Shown here: positions 1-7,600 of the stretch, in pieces
Position numbering within the stretch: position 1 is the stretch's first letter
Layout of the letters: the number at the start of each line of letters is the position of its first letter
Assembly (NCBI GenBank): GCA_937868025.1
Contig: CALMLJ010000107.1
Span: 1-9,204 of the forward strand
From: an uncultured Acidimicrobiaceae bacterium
GTDB lineage: Bacteria; Actinomycetota; Acidimicrobiia; Acidimicrobiales; Microtrichaceae
DNA: 9,204 nucleotides
Direction: 5' to 3'
Program-made: the position numbers and the translations under genes
Notes under the pieces: model-generated
Seen by the model: only the letters and a program-made list of their open reading frames with translations
Databases searched by the model: none
Told to the model about the DNA's origin: nothing

Positions 1-835
1 CGGTCGGCGGTTCGGCCGTCGGTCATCGTCGTCGGGGTCGGGCTCCGGCGAACGACTCCGTCTCGGGTCGGGCCTCGGGCTCGGTGTCGCGACCATCTGG
101 CTGAGCATCCTCGTGCTGCTCCCGCTCGCGGCCGTCGTGATCAAGGCGACCGACAACGGTTGGTCGGGGTTCTGGGACGCGCTCTCGAACCCTTCGACGG
201 CCGCGGCGCTGCGGCTCACGGTCACGCAAGCGTTCCTCGTGACCATCGTGAACGTGGTGCTCGGCACCATCGTCGCCTGGGTGCTCGTTCGCGACGACTT
301 CCCCGGTAAGGGCATCGTCGACCTCGTCATCGACGTGCCGTTCGCCCTACCGACGATCGTTGCGGGCCTCGTGCTGCTGTCGCTCTACGGCCCCGACAGT
401 CCGGTGAATCTCCAGTTCGCGAATACCCGGGTCGGGATCTTCATCGCCCTGCTGTTCGTCACCGTGCCGTTCGTGGTGCGGGCGGTGCAGCCGGTGCTCG
501 AGGAGCTCGACCGCGATGTCGAGGAGGCTGCGGCGTCGCTCGGAGCGGACCGGTTCACGATCTTCCGCCGCATCGTGTTCCCGAACCTGATCCCGGCGAT
601 CGCTGCGGGGACCGCCCTCGCCTTCGCCCGTGCGGTGAGCGAATACGGCTCGCTCGTCCTGATCTCGGGAAACCTCCCGTTCAAGACGGAGGTCGCGGCG
701 GTGCGCATCCTGTCGCTCAATGAGAACGACAACCCGTCGGGCGCAGCGGCGGTCGCCACGGTGTTGCTGCTCGTCGCGGTCGTGACCCTGGTGTCGATCG
801 ACGGTCTCCGTCGCTGGGCGGTGAAGCGTGGCTAG
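1..835 (+). CDS. cysT: Sulfate/thiosulfate ABC transporter permease CysT (CysU), 5' end outside window
   Basis: One of the two inner-membrane permease subunits of the sulfate/thiosulfate importer, which pairs with CysW to form the channel. The reading frame is open from base 2 with no ATG, GTG or TTG before the internal GTG at 113. That GTG lies inside the first membrane segment, so the true start is upstream of the window. The visible part is 277 residues; family members are about 275-290, so little is missing. A Gly/Ser/Arg-rich stretch (visible residues 1-27) precedes the first hydrophobic segment (about 26-48). Several more follow, ending near bases 742-807. The EAA coupling loop of ABC permeases is clear at bases 521-583 (EEAAASLGA, then FRRIVFP) and would dock onto CysA. 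The stop TAG at 833-835 overlaps the start of cysW, showing translational coupling. Identification rests on the EAA loop, the permease pattern and the cysT-cysW-cysA order; molybdate or another tetrahedral oxyanion is a less likely substrate. Confidence 0.9.
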   Translation, partial: GRRFGRRSSSSGSGSGERLRLGSGLGLGVATIWLSILVLLPLAAVVIKATDNGWSGFWDALSNPSTAAALRLTVTQAFLVTIVNVVLGTIVAWVLVRDDFPGKGIVDLVIDVPFALPTIVAGLVLLSLYGPDSPVNLQFANTRVGIFIALLFVTVPFVVRAVQPVLEELDRDVEEAAASLGADRFTIFRRIVFPNLIPAIAAGTALAFARAVSEYGSLVLISGNLPFKTEVAAVRILSLNENDNPSGAAAVATVLLLVAVVTLVSIDGLRRWAVKRG

Positions 836-1697
836 CGCAGTGCTCACCCCGTCGGCGAAGGCGGCGTCCAGGGCGCAGCGGCGCGCCGGCCGCAAGGGTC
901 CGGTGCAGTACCTGCTGCGCTTCGTCGCGGTCGGGTACATCGGCGTGGTCATCCTCATACCGCTGTTCGTGGTGGCGCAGCACACGTTCGCCGACGGCGC
1001 TTCCAAGGTGTGGGAGGCGCTGACCGAGGAGAACATGCTCCACGCGTTCGAGGTGACGGCCTACGCCGCCGGTTACGCCGTGGTCATCAACACGGTGTTC
1101 GGCGTGGGCGTCTCGCTCCTCTTGGTCCGGTACCGCTTCCCGGGTCGGCGGATCCTGAGCCTGCTGGTCGACCTCCCCCTCTCGGTCTCGCCGATCGTCG
1201 CCGGCCTGGCGCTCGTGTTCGTGTACGGCCGCAACGGCTGGTTCGGTCCGGCGCTCGACAGCGCGGGGTTCCAGGTGATCTTCGCCTTCCCCGGCATCGT
1301 CTTGGCCACCGTGTTCGTGTCGTTGCCGCTGGTCGTGCGTGAGATCGTGCCGGTGCTCGAGGAGATCGGCACCGAGCAGGAGCAGGCCGCCACGATCCTC
1401 GGCGCCGGGCCGTTCCAGACGTTCCGGCGCATCACGTTGCCGTCGATCAAATGGGCGGTCGCGTACGGCGTCGTGTTGGCCCTCGCTCGCAGCCTCGGCG
1501 AGTTCGGGGCAGTGAAGGTCGTGACCGCCGGTGGCGTGGCCGGCAGCACGCAGACCGTCACGTCCCTCGTCGAGCAACGCTACGGCGAGTTCGACGAGCT
1601 CAGCGCGTACTCCGCGTCGCTCGTGCTCGCGGCGACGAGCATCGTGTGTCTCGTGGTGATCACCCTCATCCGGCCCAAGTCAGACAAGAAGAAGTAA
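828..1697 (+). CDS. cysW: Sulfate/thiosulfate ABC transporter permease CysW
   Basis: Second membrane permease of the sulfate/thiosulfate importer, 289 residues, the usual family length. The GTG start at 828 overlaps the last 8 bases of cysT; this start gives a basic cytoplasmic N-terminus ([13 protein letters not shown], residues 11-23) before the first membrane segment, as expected. Hydrophobic segments lie at about residues 32-50, 76-100, 115-135, 148-168, 208-222 and 262-281, giving six spans. The EAA loop is at residues 185-205 (EQAATILGA, then FRRITLP), the contact site for the CysA ATPase. The motif [12 protein letters not shown] (221-232) is typical of CysT/CysW and ModB-type permeases. 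The protein ends in a lysine-rich tail (KSDKKK). cysA follows after 17 bases, so the three genes almost certainly share one transcript. I see no separate promoter for it. Confidence 0.93.
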   Translation: MASAVLTPSAKAASRAQRRAGRKGPVQYLLRFVAVGYIGVVILIPLFVVAQHTFADGASKVWEALTEENMLHAFEVTAYAAGYAVVINTVFGVGVSLLLVRYRFPGRRILSLLVDLPLSVSPIVAGLALVFVYGRNGWFGPALDSAGFQVIFAFPGIVLATVFVSLPLVVREIVPVLEEIGTEQEQAATILGAGPFQTFRRITLPSIKWAVAYGVVLALARSLGEFGAVKVVTAGGVAGSTQTVTSLVEQRYGEFDELSAYSASLVLAATSIVCLVVITLIRPKSDKKK

Positions 1698-1714
1698 CGG
1701 GAAGTACCTCAGCC

Positions 1715-2785
1715 ATGGGCATCAGCGTTCGCAACATCAACAAGAACTTCGGCGACTTCGTCGCTCTCGGCGACGTCTCGGTCGACATCCACAGCGGCAT
1801 CCTCACGGCGCTGCTCGGGCCGTCCGGCGGCGGCAAGACCACGCTGCTGCGCATCATCGCCGGTCTGGAGCAGCCGGACTCCGGCGTCATCGAGATCAAC
1901 GGCACCGACACGACGTGGTTGCGTCCCCAGGAGCGGAACGTCGGCTTCGTGTTCCAGCACTACGCGGCGTTCAAGCACCTGAGCGTCTACCGCAACGTGG
2001 CGTTCGGGCTCGAGATCCGCAAGGTCCCCAAGGCCCAGATCCGCACGCGCGTCATGGAGCTGCTCGAGTTGGTGCACCTCGACCAGTTCGCCGATCGACT
2101 GCCGGCGCAGCTCTCCGGCGGGCAGCGGCAACGCATGGCCCTGGCCCGAGCGCTCGCGGTCGAGCCCAACGTGTTGTTGTTGGACGAACCCTTCGGTGCA
2201 CTCGATGCCAAGGTCCGCAAGGAGTTGCGCGACTGGCTCCGTCGCCTGCACGACGAGGTGCACGTCACCACCGTGTTCGTGACCCACGACCAGGAGGAGG
2301 CCCTCGAGGTCTCCAACGAGATCGTCGTGATCAACAACGGGCGGGTCGAGCAGATCGGTTCGCCCGACGACCTGTACGACCATCCGGCCAACGAGTTCGT
2401 GATGTCGTTCCTCGGTTCGACGACGCGTCTCGACGGGCACCTGCTCCGTCCCCACGACGTGGACGTCTCGACGACCGCTGCGACGGGTTCGGTCTCGGCC
2501 AAGGTCGACCGGGTGCTGCGGATCGGATTCGAGGTGCGTGTCGATGCCGTGCGGCCGGTGGCCGGCGGTGGCGACGAAGTGACGACGGTGCAGCTCACCC
2601 GCAAGGAGGCGAACCGACTCGACCTCCGTGAGGGTGACGAGGTGTGGCTCTCACCTGCCCCCGGCGCGACGACCGTGATCGCATCCGCGCCGATCAGCAC
2701 CGCCGGCGATGACCTCGACGACGACGACGACCTCGACGTCGACGTCGATGCCGATGCCGAGGAGGCTGCCGCTCCCGTCGGGTGA
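1715..2785 (+). CDS. cysA: Sulfate/thiosulfate import ATP-binding protein CysA with acidic C-terminal tail
   Basis: Cytoplasmic ATPase that drives sulfate/thiosulfate import through CysT/CysW; 356 residues. I chose ATG 1715 because the protein then begins MGISVRN and matches the family N-terminus. The frame is open further upstream to 1451, but that part only overlaps cysW. GGGAAG at 1699-1704 is a modest ribosome binding site. Visible motifs are Walker [10 protein letters not shown] (35-43), Q-loop Q81, signature LSGGQ (133-137), Walker B LLLDEP (154-159), D-loop ALD (162-164) and switch His191 in VTHDQEEAL. The phrase QHYAAFKHL (81-89) is CysA-like. The C-terminal part from about 267 (LLRPHDVDV) is a TOBE-type domain of the kind that senses or regulates in CysA/PotA ATPases. 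Residues 332-356 form an unusual tail with 13 Asp/Glu in 25 positions, not part of the usual family fold. Substrate assignment (sulfate rather than molybdate or spermidine) rests on motif style and the two-permease operon. Confidence 0.93.
   Translation: MGISVRNINKNFGDFVALGDVSVDIHSGILTALLGPSGGGKTTLLRIIAGLEQPDSGVIEINGTDTTWLRPQERNVGFVFQHYAAFKHLSVYRNVAFGLEIRKVPKAQIRTRVMELLELVHLDQFADRLPAQLSGGQRQRMALARALAVEPNVLLLDEPFGALDAKVRKELRDWLRRLHDEVHVTTVFVTHDQEEALEVSNEIVVINNGRVEQIGSPDDLYDHPANEFVMSFLGSTTRLDGHLLRPHDVDVSTTAATGSVSAKVDRVLRIGFEVRVDAVRPVAGGGDEVTTVQLTRKEANRLDLREGDEVWLSPAPGATTVIASAPISTAGDDLDDDDDLDVDVDADAEEAAAPVG
2705..2770 (+). repeat. GAC/GTC low-complexity coding tract (acidic tail of CysA)
   Basis: This tract is made mostly of GAC, GAT and GTC codons and encodes the Asp-rich end of CysA. 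It contains a perfect 16-base palindrome at 2733-2748 (TCGACGTCGACGTCGA). Because every base is explained by in-frame acidic codons, I read it as coding low complexity, not as a regulatory site. Repeats like this can expand or contract by slippage in steps of three. Confidence 0.6.
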
Positions 2786-2798
2786 AGCCGTCCGACGA

Positions 2799-2813
2799 CC
2801 GGCTGGCAGCCGG
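2799..2813 (+). terminator. Possible transcription terminator hairpin after cysA
   Basis: CCGGCT and AGCCGG form a perfect 6-bp stem with a 3-base loop, starting 14 bases after the cysA stop codon. There is no T-rich tail, so it is not a classic intrinsic terminator. GC-rich hairpins without U-tracts are often proposed as terminators in actinobacteria. The position at the end of the cys operon supports the reading, but the stem is short and the background is GC-rich. Confidence 0.35.
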
Positions 2814-2834
2814 GCGTGGGAGACTGTCGCTGTT

Positions 2835-2859
2835 CGGCGGCACGGTGAGCGTGCCGTCG
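2835..2859 (+). other. Inverted repeat upstream of the metalloprotease gene
   Basis: CGGCACG (2838-2844) and CGTGCCG (2850-2856) pair perfectly around a 5-base loop. The stem can extend outward to 2835/2859 with one G-T wobble, giving about 10 pairs. It sits 22 bases before the ATG at 2882. It could be a second terminator for the cys operon, a stabilising or attenuating leader hairpin for the metalloprotease gene, or an operator. No U-tract follows. Confidence 0.35.
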
Positions 2860-2881
2860 GAAGCGAGGGCCGGGGCCACCG

Positions 2882-3913
2882 ATGTCGGACGATTTCCTGA
2901 GTGCTGATGACCTGCGCGCCTGGGTCGAACAGGGCGTGCACGAGCCGACGGCCGAGGAGCGCCTCGCGGCATGGGAGCGCCAGGTCCGCGCCGAGGAATT
3001 GCGTGTCCGCCTCGAAGCCGAGGAGGACGAGGCGTGGGAAGACGAACGTGATCGTCGACACCGGCGTCGGAACCGGCGGATCGTCGCGGCCGGGTGGCTG
3101 GTCGTCTTCGCGCTGATCGCCGGCCTGTTGGTGCGCACGTTCGCGCTGTCCGACGACCGGCGGGCGGCGTCGGCGTGGGCGGCACTCGATCGGGCCGACG
3201 TCGGTACGCGTGTCGGGTCGGGCGAGATGCCGAGCCCGCCGATCTCGGTGTCGCCGACCCCGCTCGGCGCGCCGATCGACGCGCCGTCCAAGCGCGGGCC
3301 GTACGAGTTCGTCTCGATGCAGCCCGGCAGCGACGCACCGGTGACCTACGACCCGTGCCGCCCGATTCACTACGTCGTGAATCACACCGGTCAGCCGAAC
3401 GACGCCGAGAACCTGGTGACCGATGCGATCGAGCGGATCAGCGAGGTGACGGGTCTGCAGTTCGTGGCCGATGACCTGACTGACGAGGAGATCGTCCCTG
3501 ACCGCCAGCCGTACCAACCCGATCGCTATGGCGACCGGTGGGCTCCGGTGCTGATCGCGTGGGGCACGCCCGATGACACGCCGCTGCTCGCCGGCTCGGT
3601 CGCCGGTTTCGGGGGGAGCACGCAGTACACGGTCACCGACCAGGCGGGGATCTCCCGTTCGGTGTACGTGACCGGCGAGGTCGTGCTCGACGGTCCGCAG
3701 ATCGCCAACATCATTCGTCTCGATCGCGATGGTCTCGATGGTGCCCGCGCCGTGGTGCTGCACGAACTCGCACACGTGGTCGGGCTCGATCACGTCGACG
3801 ACCCGACGCAGCTGATGAATCCGGTGAGTCAACCCGGCGTCACCGACTTCGCTGCGGGCGACCTCCGAGGCCTGCGGCAGCTGGGCCTGGGCGCCTGCGT
3901 GCCCGGCATCTGA
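2882..3913 (+). CDS. Membrane-anchored matrixin-like zinc metalloprotease
   Basis: A predicted single-pass membrane protease of 343 residues, probably cutting proteins outside the membrane. Residues 1-66 are highly charged: an acidic helical stretch rich in Glu/Arg (20-60), then a basic cluster RRRNRR (61-66). One membrane segment follows at about 67-86. Basic residues before the segment predict the N-terminus inside and the rest outside. A Pro/Ser-rich linker (about 115-140) leads to the catalytic domain (about 140-343). The zinc site is HELAHVVGLDH (294-304), with ligands His294, His298 and His304 and catalytic Glu295. Met312 in LMNP is the Met-turn, which places it with metzincins of the matrixin (M10) type. 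Cys159 and Cys339 are the only cysteines and could bridge the two ends of the domain. I see no cysteine-switch propeptide motif. GAGGG (2865-2869) and GGGG (2872-2875) are possible weak ribosome binding sites. Substrate is unknown. The next gene encodes a TIMP-like protein, which may be its inhibitor. Confidence 0.82.
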   Translation: MSDDFLSADDLRAWVEQGVHEPTAEERLAAWERQVRAEELRVRLEAEEDEAWEDERDRRHRRRNRRIVAAGWLVVFALIAGLLVRTFALSDDRRAASAWAALDRADVGTRVGSGEMPSPPISVSPTPLGAPIDAPSKRGPYEFVSMQPGSDAPVTYDPCRPIHYVVNHTGQPNDAENLVTDAIERISEVTGLQFVADDLTDEEIVPDRQPYQPDRYGDRWAPVLIAWGTPDDTPLLAGSVAGFGGSTQYTVTDQAGISRSVYVTGEVVLDGPQIANIIRLDRDGLDGARAVVLHELAHVVGLDHVDDPTQLMNPVSQPGVTDFAAGDLRGLRQLGLGACVPGI

Positions 3914-3961
3914 CCGGTCGATGAGTTCTCCGGGGGCACCGGTCGTACGTGACTCTGCGCC

Positions 3962-3967
3962 TACGAT
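3962..3967 (+). promoter_or_regulatory. Predicted -10 box (TACGAT) for a leaderless transcript of the TIMP-like gene
   Basis: TACGAT fits the actinobacterial -10 pattern TANNNT. Its last T is followed by six bases and then the GTG start at 3974, so transcription would begin on the G of the start codon. That gives a leaderless mRNA, consistent with the lack of a purine-rich ribosome binding site here. No convincing -35 hexamer lies about 17 bases upstream. The match is short and could be chance, but the exact spacing supports both the promoter and the chosen start. Confidence 0.5.
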
Positions 3968-3973
3968 GCCGTT

Positions 3974-4651
3974 GTGCATCGGGTAGCCGGACGCATCGTT
4001 GTGGGGCTCGTCGTCATCGCGATGTCGATGGTCTTCGGGGCCGGGCGCGCTGCTGCGTGCAGTTGTATCGGGCTCGAGTACCTCGTGCAGAACGAGGCCG
4101 AGTTCCCGATCGAGGCGGCCTTCGCCGGGACGGTAACGGCAGTGCCGACGATCGACTACTCGGTACCCGTCGTCACGTGGTCGTTCCGGATCGACCGCGT
4201 CTACCGGGGCGACGTCGGCAACGTGGGCGACACGATCGACGTGCGGAGCTCAGCGTCGGGCGCGTCGTGCGGGTTCGAGTACATGACGGTGGGCGACCGG
4301 CGCGACATCGCGCTGCAGCAAGACGGCGGCGAGTGGACGAGCGGACTCTGTTCGCAGGGCGCGGTCGGCACGCTTGCGCCGCTGGCCGGCGCGTCGACCA
4401 CGGTCCCGCCCCCCGACACGACCTCGGCGACGCCGCCGACCATCGAGACCACGACATCCGGTCCATCCGAGACGACGACGTCGTCGACTCCCGACGAGGG
4501 CTCCGTGACGATCTCGTCGGACGAGCCCACCGGTAACGAGGGCGGGTCCAGTGGTCTGGCGATGGGTGCCGGCGCCATCGGGGCGACCACGCTCATTGCC
4601 GGGGCGATGATCGTGGTACGGCGGCGGCAGAACGGGGTGGCGTCCGACTAG
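3974..4651 (+). CDS. Secreted, membrane-anchored TIMP-like (NTR-fold) protein, putative metalloprotease inhibitor
   Basis: A 225-residue exported protein. Residues 1-28 form a signal peptide (basic start with Arg3 and Arg7, hydrophobic core 8-23, cleavage predicted after Ala28), which leaves a mature N-terminus of Cys-Ser-Cys. The domain at 29 to about 130 resembles the N-terminal inhibitory domain of TIMPs: CSC start, a beta-rich segment (WSFRIDRVYRG, 69-79), then ASCG (97-100) and GLCSQ (124-128). Its only cysteines are C29, C31, C99 and C126. Residues about 138-194 are a Thr/Ser/Pro-rich spacer, and 195-215 is a C-terminal membrane anchor followed by RRR. The protein would be tethered outside the cell. 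In animal TIMPs the amino group and carbonyl of Cys1 bind the zinc of matrixins; here the preceding gene encodes a matrixin-like protease. GTG 3974 is preferred over GTG 4001 because it keeps the positive charges of the signal peptide and fits the leaderless promoter. Inhibition itself is inferred. Confidence 0.75.
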   Translation: MHRVAGRIVVGLVVIAMSMVFGAGRAAACSCIGLEYLVQNEAEFPIEAAFAGTVTAVPTIDYSVPVVTWSFRIDRVYRGDVGNVGDTIDVRSSASGASCGFEYMTVGDRRDIALQQDGGEWTSGLCSQGAVGTLAPLAGASTTVPPPDTTSATPPTIETTTSGPSETTTSSTPDEGSVTISSDEPTGNEGGSSGLAMGAGAIGATTLIAGAMIVVRRRQNGVASD

Positions 4652-7600
4652 AGCCCGCGGGCGAGCCGGTGGATCTCGTTGCGGATCCGCTTCTCGCTGA
4701 CGGGGATCGGGGTGCGCAGCTGCTGGGCGAACGAGCTGACGCGGAACTCCTCGAGTGCCCAGGCCAGCGCTTCGAGGTCGTCGCTCGGAGAGACGGTCTC
4801 GGCCAGGTTCTCGTACTCCGCCTCGAGCTTGCGGCAGCGTTCCATGAGATCAGCGTCGCGCTTGGGGTTGTTGGGAAGGTTGGCGAGGCGGCGCTCGATG
4901 GCCCGGAGGTAGCGGTCGATGTCGTCGAGCTTGGCGAACCCAACTCCCGTGAGGACCCCCTCGTACACGAGTCGGTCGAGGTGCTCCCGGACGTCGGTGA
5001 CCGCAGAGGCCATCGGCGCAGCGACGAGCTGGTCGAGCGTGCGGCGGATCGACGAGTGCAGCGCGATGAGCTTGGCTGCCGAGGCGGTCACGCTGACGAG
5101 GGTGTCGTGGAGGCGGTCTCGCACTGCGTCCACGAGGCGTTCGAAGGCAGCCTCGGTCCACACCGGCCCGCCGGCTCCGGCGATCAGGTGGTCGAGAGCG
5201 CACCCGATGATGTCGTTGTACCAGTCGACCTTGGGTTGCACCGGGCTCTGAGCCATGGCGTTCTTGGTGCGCTGGTCGAGGAGTGAGTCGACCTGTCGGG
5301 CCGGCGCCGGCATGGCCAGGCGCACGAGTCGGCGGGTGCCTGCCCACATGGTGGCGATCTGTTCGTCGGAGCTGGTGCAGGCGACGATGGCCGCCGAGTC
5401 GCCGTCGTCCGCGAGCGCCGGATAGGCCGTGATGACGCGACCGTTGACGTTGCGTTCGACGGTTCGGGGGAGGTCGCCGAACGTCCACGTGCGGAGTCCG
5501 CGTTGTTCGAGGCCGGTGTCGACCGTCGCCACGATCGCGGTGGCCTCGGCGTGGACCTGCTTGGCCAGCGCCCGTAGGTCCCGGCCGATCGCCAACTCCC
5601 GGCCGTCGGTGTCGACGATCCGGAACGAGGGACGCAGGTGCTTGGGGAGGGCGTCGAGGTCGAAGGCGTCGACGGGGAGCGGTTCGGTGATCAGCCGGTT
5701 GAGTTCGCGGCGCACGCTCTCCAGCACCGGCCCGTTGTCGGGCGTGATGCGCTCACCGATGACCGCAACCGTCTCGGGCACCGGCACGAACAGCTTCCGC
5801 AACTGCTTGGGCAGCGATCGAATGAGCGCGTCGACGAGGTCGTCTCGGAACCCGGGCACGTTCCAGTCGAAGGCCGCTGGCTCGAGCTGGCCGACGATGC
5901 CGGCGTCGATGGTGATGGTGGCGCCATCGGCCTCGCTCGTCGGGTCGAACTCGTAGGTGATCGGCAGGTCGTGCGCGCCGTAGTGCCACACCTCGGGGAA
6001 CGCGTGGGGATCGACCGCCGCATGTGCGTCGTCGGCGAGCAGGTCGTCGAGCGTGAGGTCGAGGAGTTTGCCGTTGGCGCGCCGCTCGTCCTTCCACCAC
6101 TGGTTGAACGCGGCGCCGGTGGTGACCTGGTCGGGGAGCCGCTGATCGTAGAAGTCGAAGATCGCCTGGTTTTCGACGATGAGATCGCCGCGCCGGGCGC
6201 GCGCCTCGAGCCGCTCGGCCTCCCCGGCGACGACGGCGTTGCGGTCCATGAACTTGTGGTGGGTGTCCCAGTCGCCCTCGACGAGTGCGTGGTGGATGAA
6301 CAGGTCCCGGGCCATCTCCGGGTCGACGCGCGCGACCGGCACCCGGCGGCCCGACACGAGCGTGAGCCCGTAGATCGTGACTCGTTCGTGGGTCATCGCC
6401 GCGCCGCGCTCGCGGTCCCACCAGGGCTCGCTGTACGTGTACTTGGCGAGGTGCTCACCGAGGCGCTCGACCCATGCCGGGTCGATGCGGGTGGCCGTGC
6501 GCGCCCACAGCCGGTTGGTCTCGACGAGTTCCCCGGCCATCACCCAGTTGGGTGGGTTCTTGGCGAGCACCGACCCGGGGGCGATGGTGAACCGGGCCTG
6601 GCGGGCTCCGATGTACTCGCGGGTGCCCCGACGGTCCCGCTGCTCGCGCCCGTCTCGCCCGCCGTCGCGAGTTCGCGGCTCGCGGCCCTTCTCGGGCGTG
6701 TCCTTCATGCCGATGTGGGAGAGCAGACCGCTCAGCAGCGACAGGTGCACGGCGTCGGGTTTGGCCGGGACCGTGTTCGGTTTGAACCCGAGCTGTTTGG
6801 TGGCCCGGCGGAGTTGCTCGTAGATGTCCTGCCACTCGCGGATGCGGTTGTAGTTCAGGAACTCGTTGCGGCACATCTTCCGGAACTGGTTGGACGACCG
6901 CTCACGGCGCTGTTCGCCGAGGTAGTTCCAGAGGTTGACGTAGCTGAGGAAGTCGCTGTCGGGGTGGTTGAACCGGACATGCTGCTGGTCGGCCTGGGTG
7001 CGGTGGTCGAACGGACGCTCCCGCGGGTCCTGGATCGACATGCCGGCCGTGATCACCATCACCTCGTGGAGGCAACCGTTGGTGCCGGCTTCGATGACCA
7101 TGCGTCCGAGCCGGGGGTCGACGGGCATGCGGACGAGGCGGCGGCCCAGCGTGGTGAGCCACTTCCGGGTGCCGTACTGGTCGGGGTCGACGGCGCCGAG
7201 CTCTTCGAGGAGCGCGATGCCGTCGCGGATGTTGCGGTCGGCGGGTGGGTCGACGAAGGGGAAGGACGCCACATCCCCGAGGCCGAGGTTGGCCATCTGG
7301 AGGATGACCGAGGCGAGATTGGTGCGGCGGATCTCGGGTTCGGTGAACTCGGGGCGGGCCTCGAAGTCCTCCTCGTCGTAGAGGCGGACCGCAATACCGG
7401 GCCCGATACGACCGCAGCGGCCGGACCGCTGGTTGGCCGATGCCTGGGAGATGTCCTCGATCGGGAGCCGTTGCACCTTGGTGCGGTACGAGTAGCGGGA
7501 GATGCGGGCGGTGCCGGGATCGATCACCGATCGGATGCCCGGCACCGTGAGGGACGTCTCGGCGACGTTGGTTGCGAGGACGATCCGTCGACCGGCGTGG

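Noticed and set aside
1451..1714. Upstream extension of the cysA frame
   Set aside because: It lies almost wholly inside cysW in another frame, encodes Arg-rich nonsense, and the family N-terminus begins at ATG 1715.
2705..2770. Tandem repeat or palindromic operator in the GAC/GTC tract
   Set aside because: The tract is in frame and fully explained as acidic codons at the end of cysA.
347..3979. Long minus-strand open frames opposite cysT, cysW, cysA and the metalloprotease gene
   Set aside because: They mirror the codon pattern of the plus-strand genes, have Arg/Pro/Ser-heavy compositions without recognisable domains, and are expected by chance at high GC.
4049..4060. Lipoprotein signal (RAAAC) in the TIMP-like protein
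   Set aside because: The lipobox is poor, with Arg where a hydrophobic residue is expected, and lipidation of Cys29 would conflict with a Cys29 disulfide. Ordinary signal peptidase cleavage fits better.
3949..4536. Plus-strand frame overlapping the TIMP-like gene
   Set aside because: Arg-rich low-complexity product in the wrong frame; the frame from 3974 has a signal peptide, ordered cysteines and a membrane anchor.
4519..4540. Sortase-like anchor (DEPTG) before the C-terminal membrane segment
   Set aside because: Only the final T-G matches LPxTG, so a retained membrane anchor is the simpler reading.
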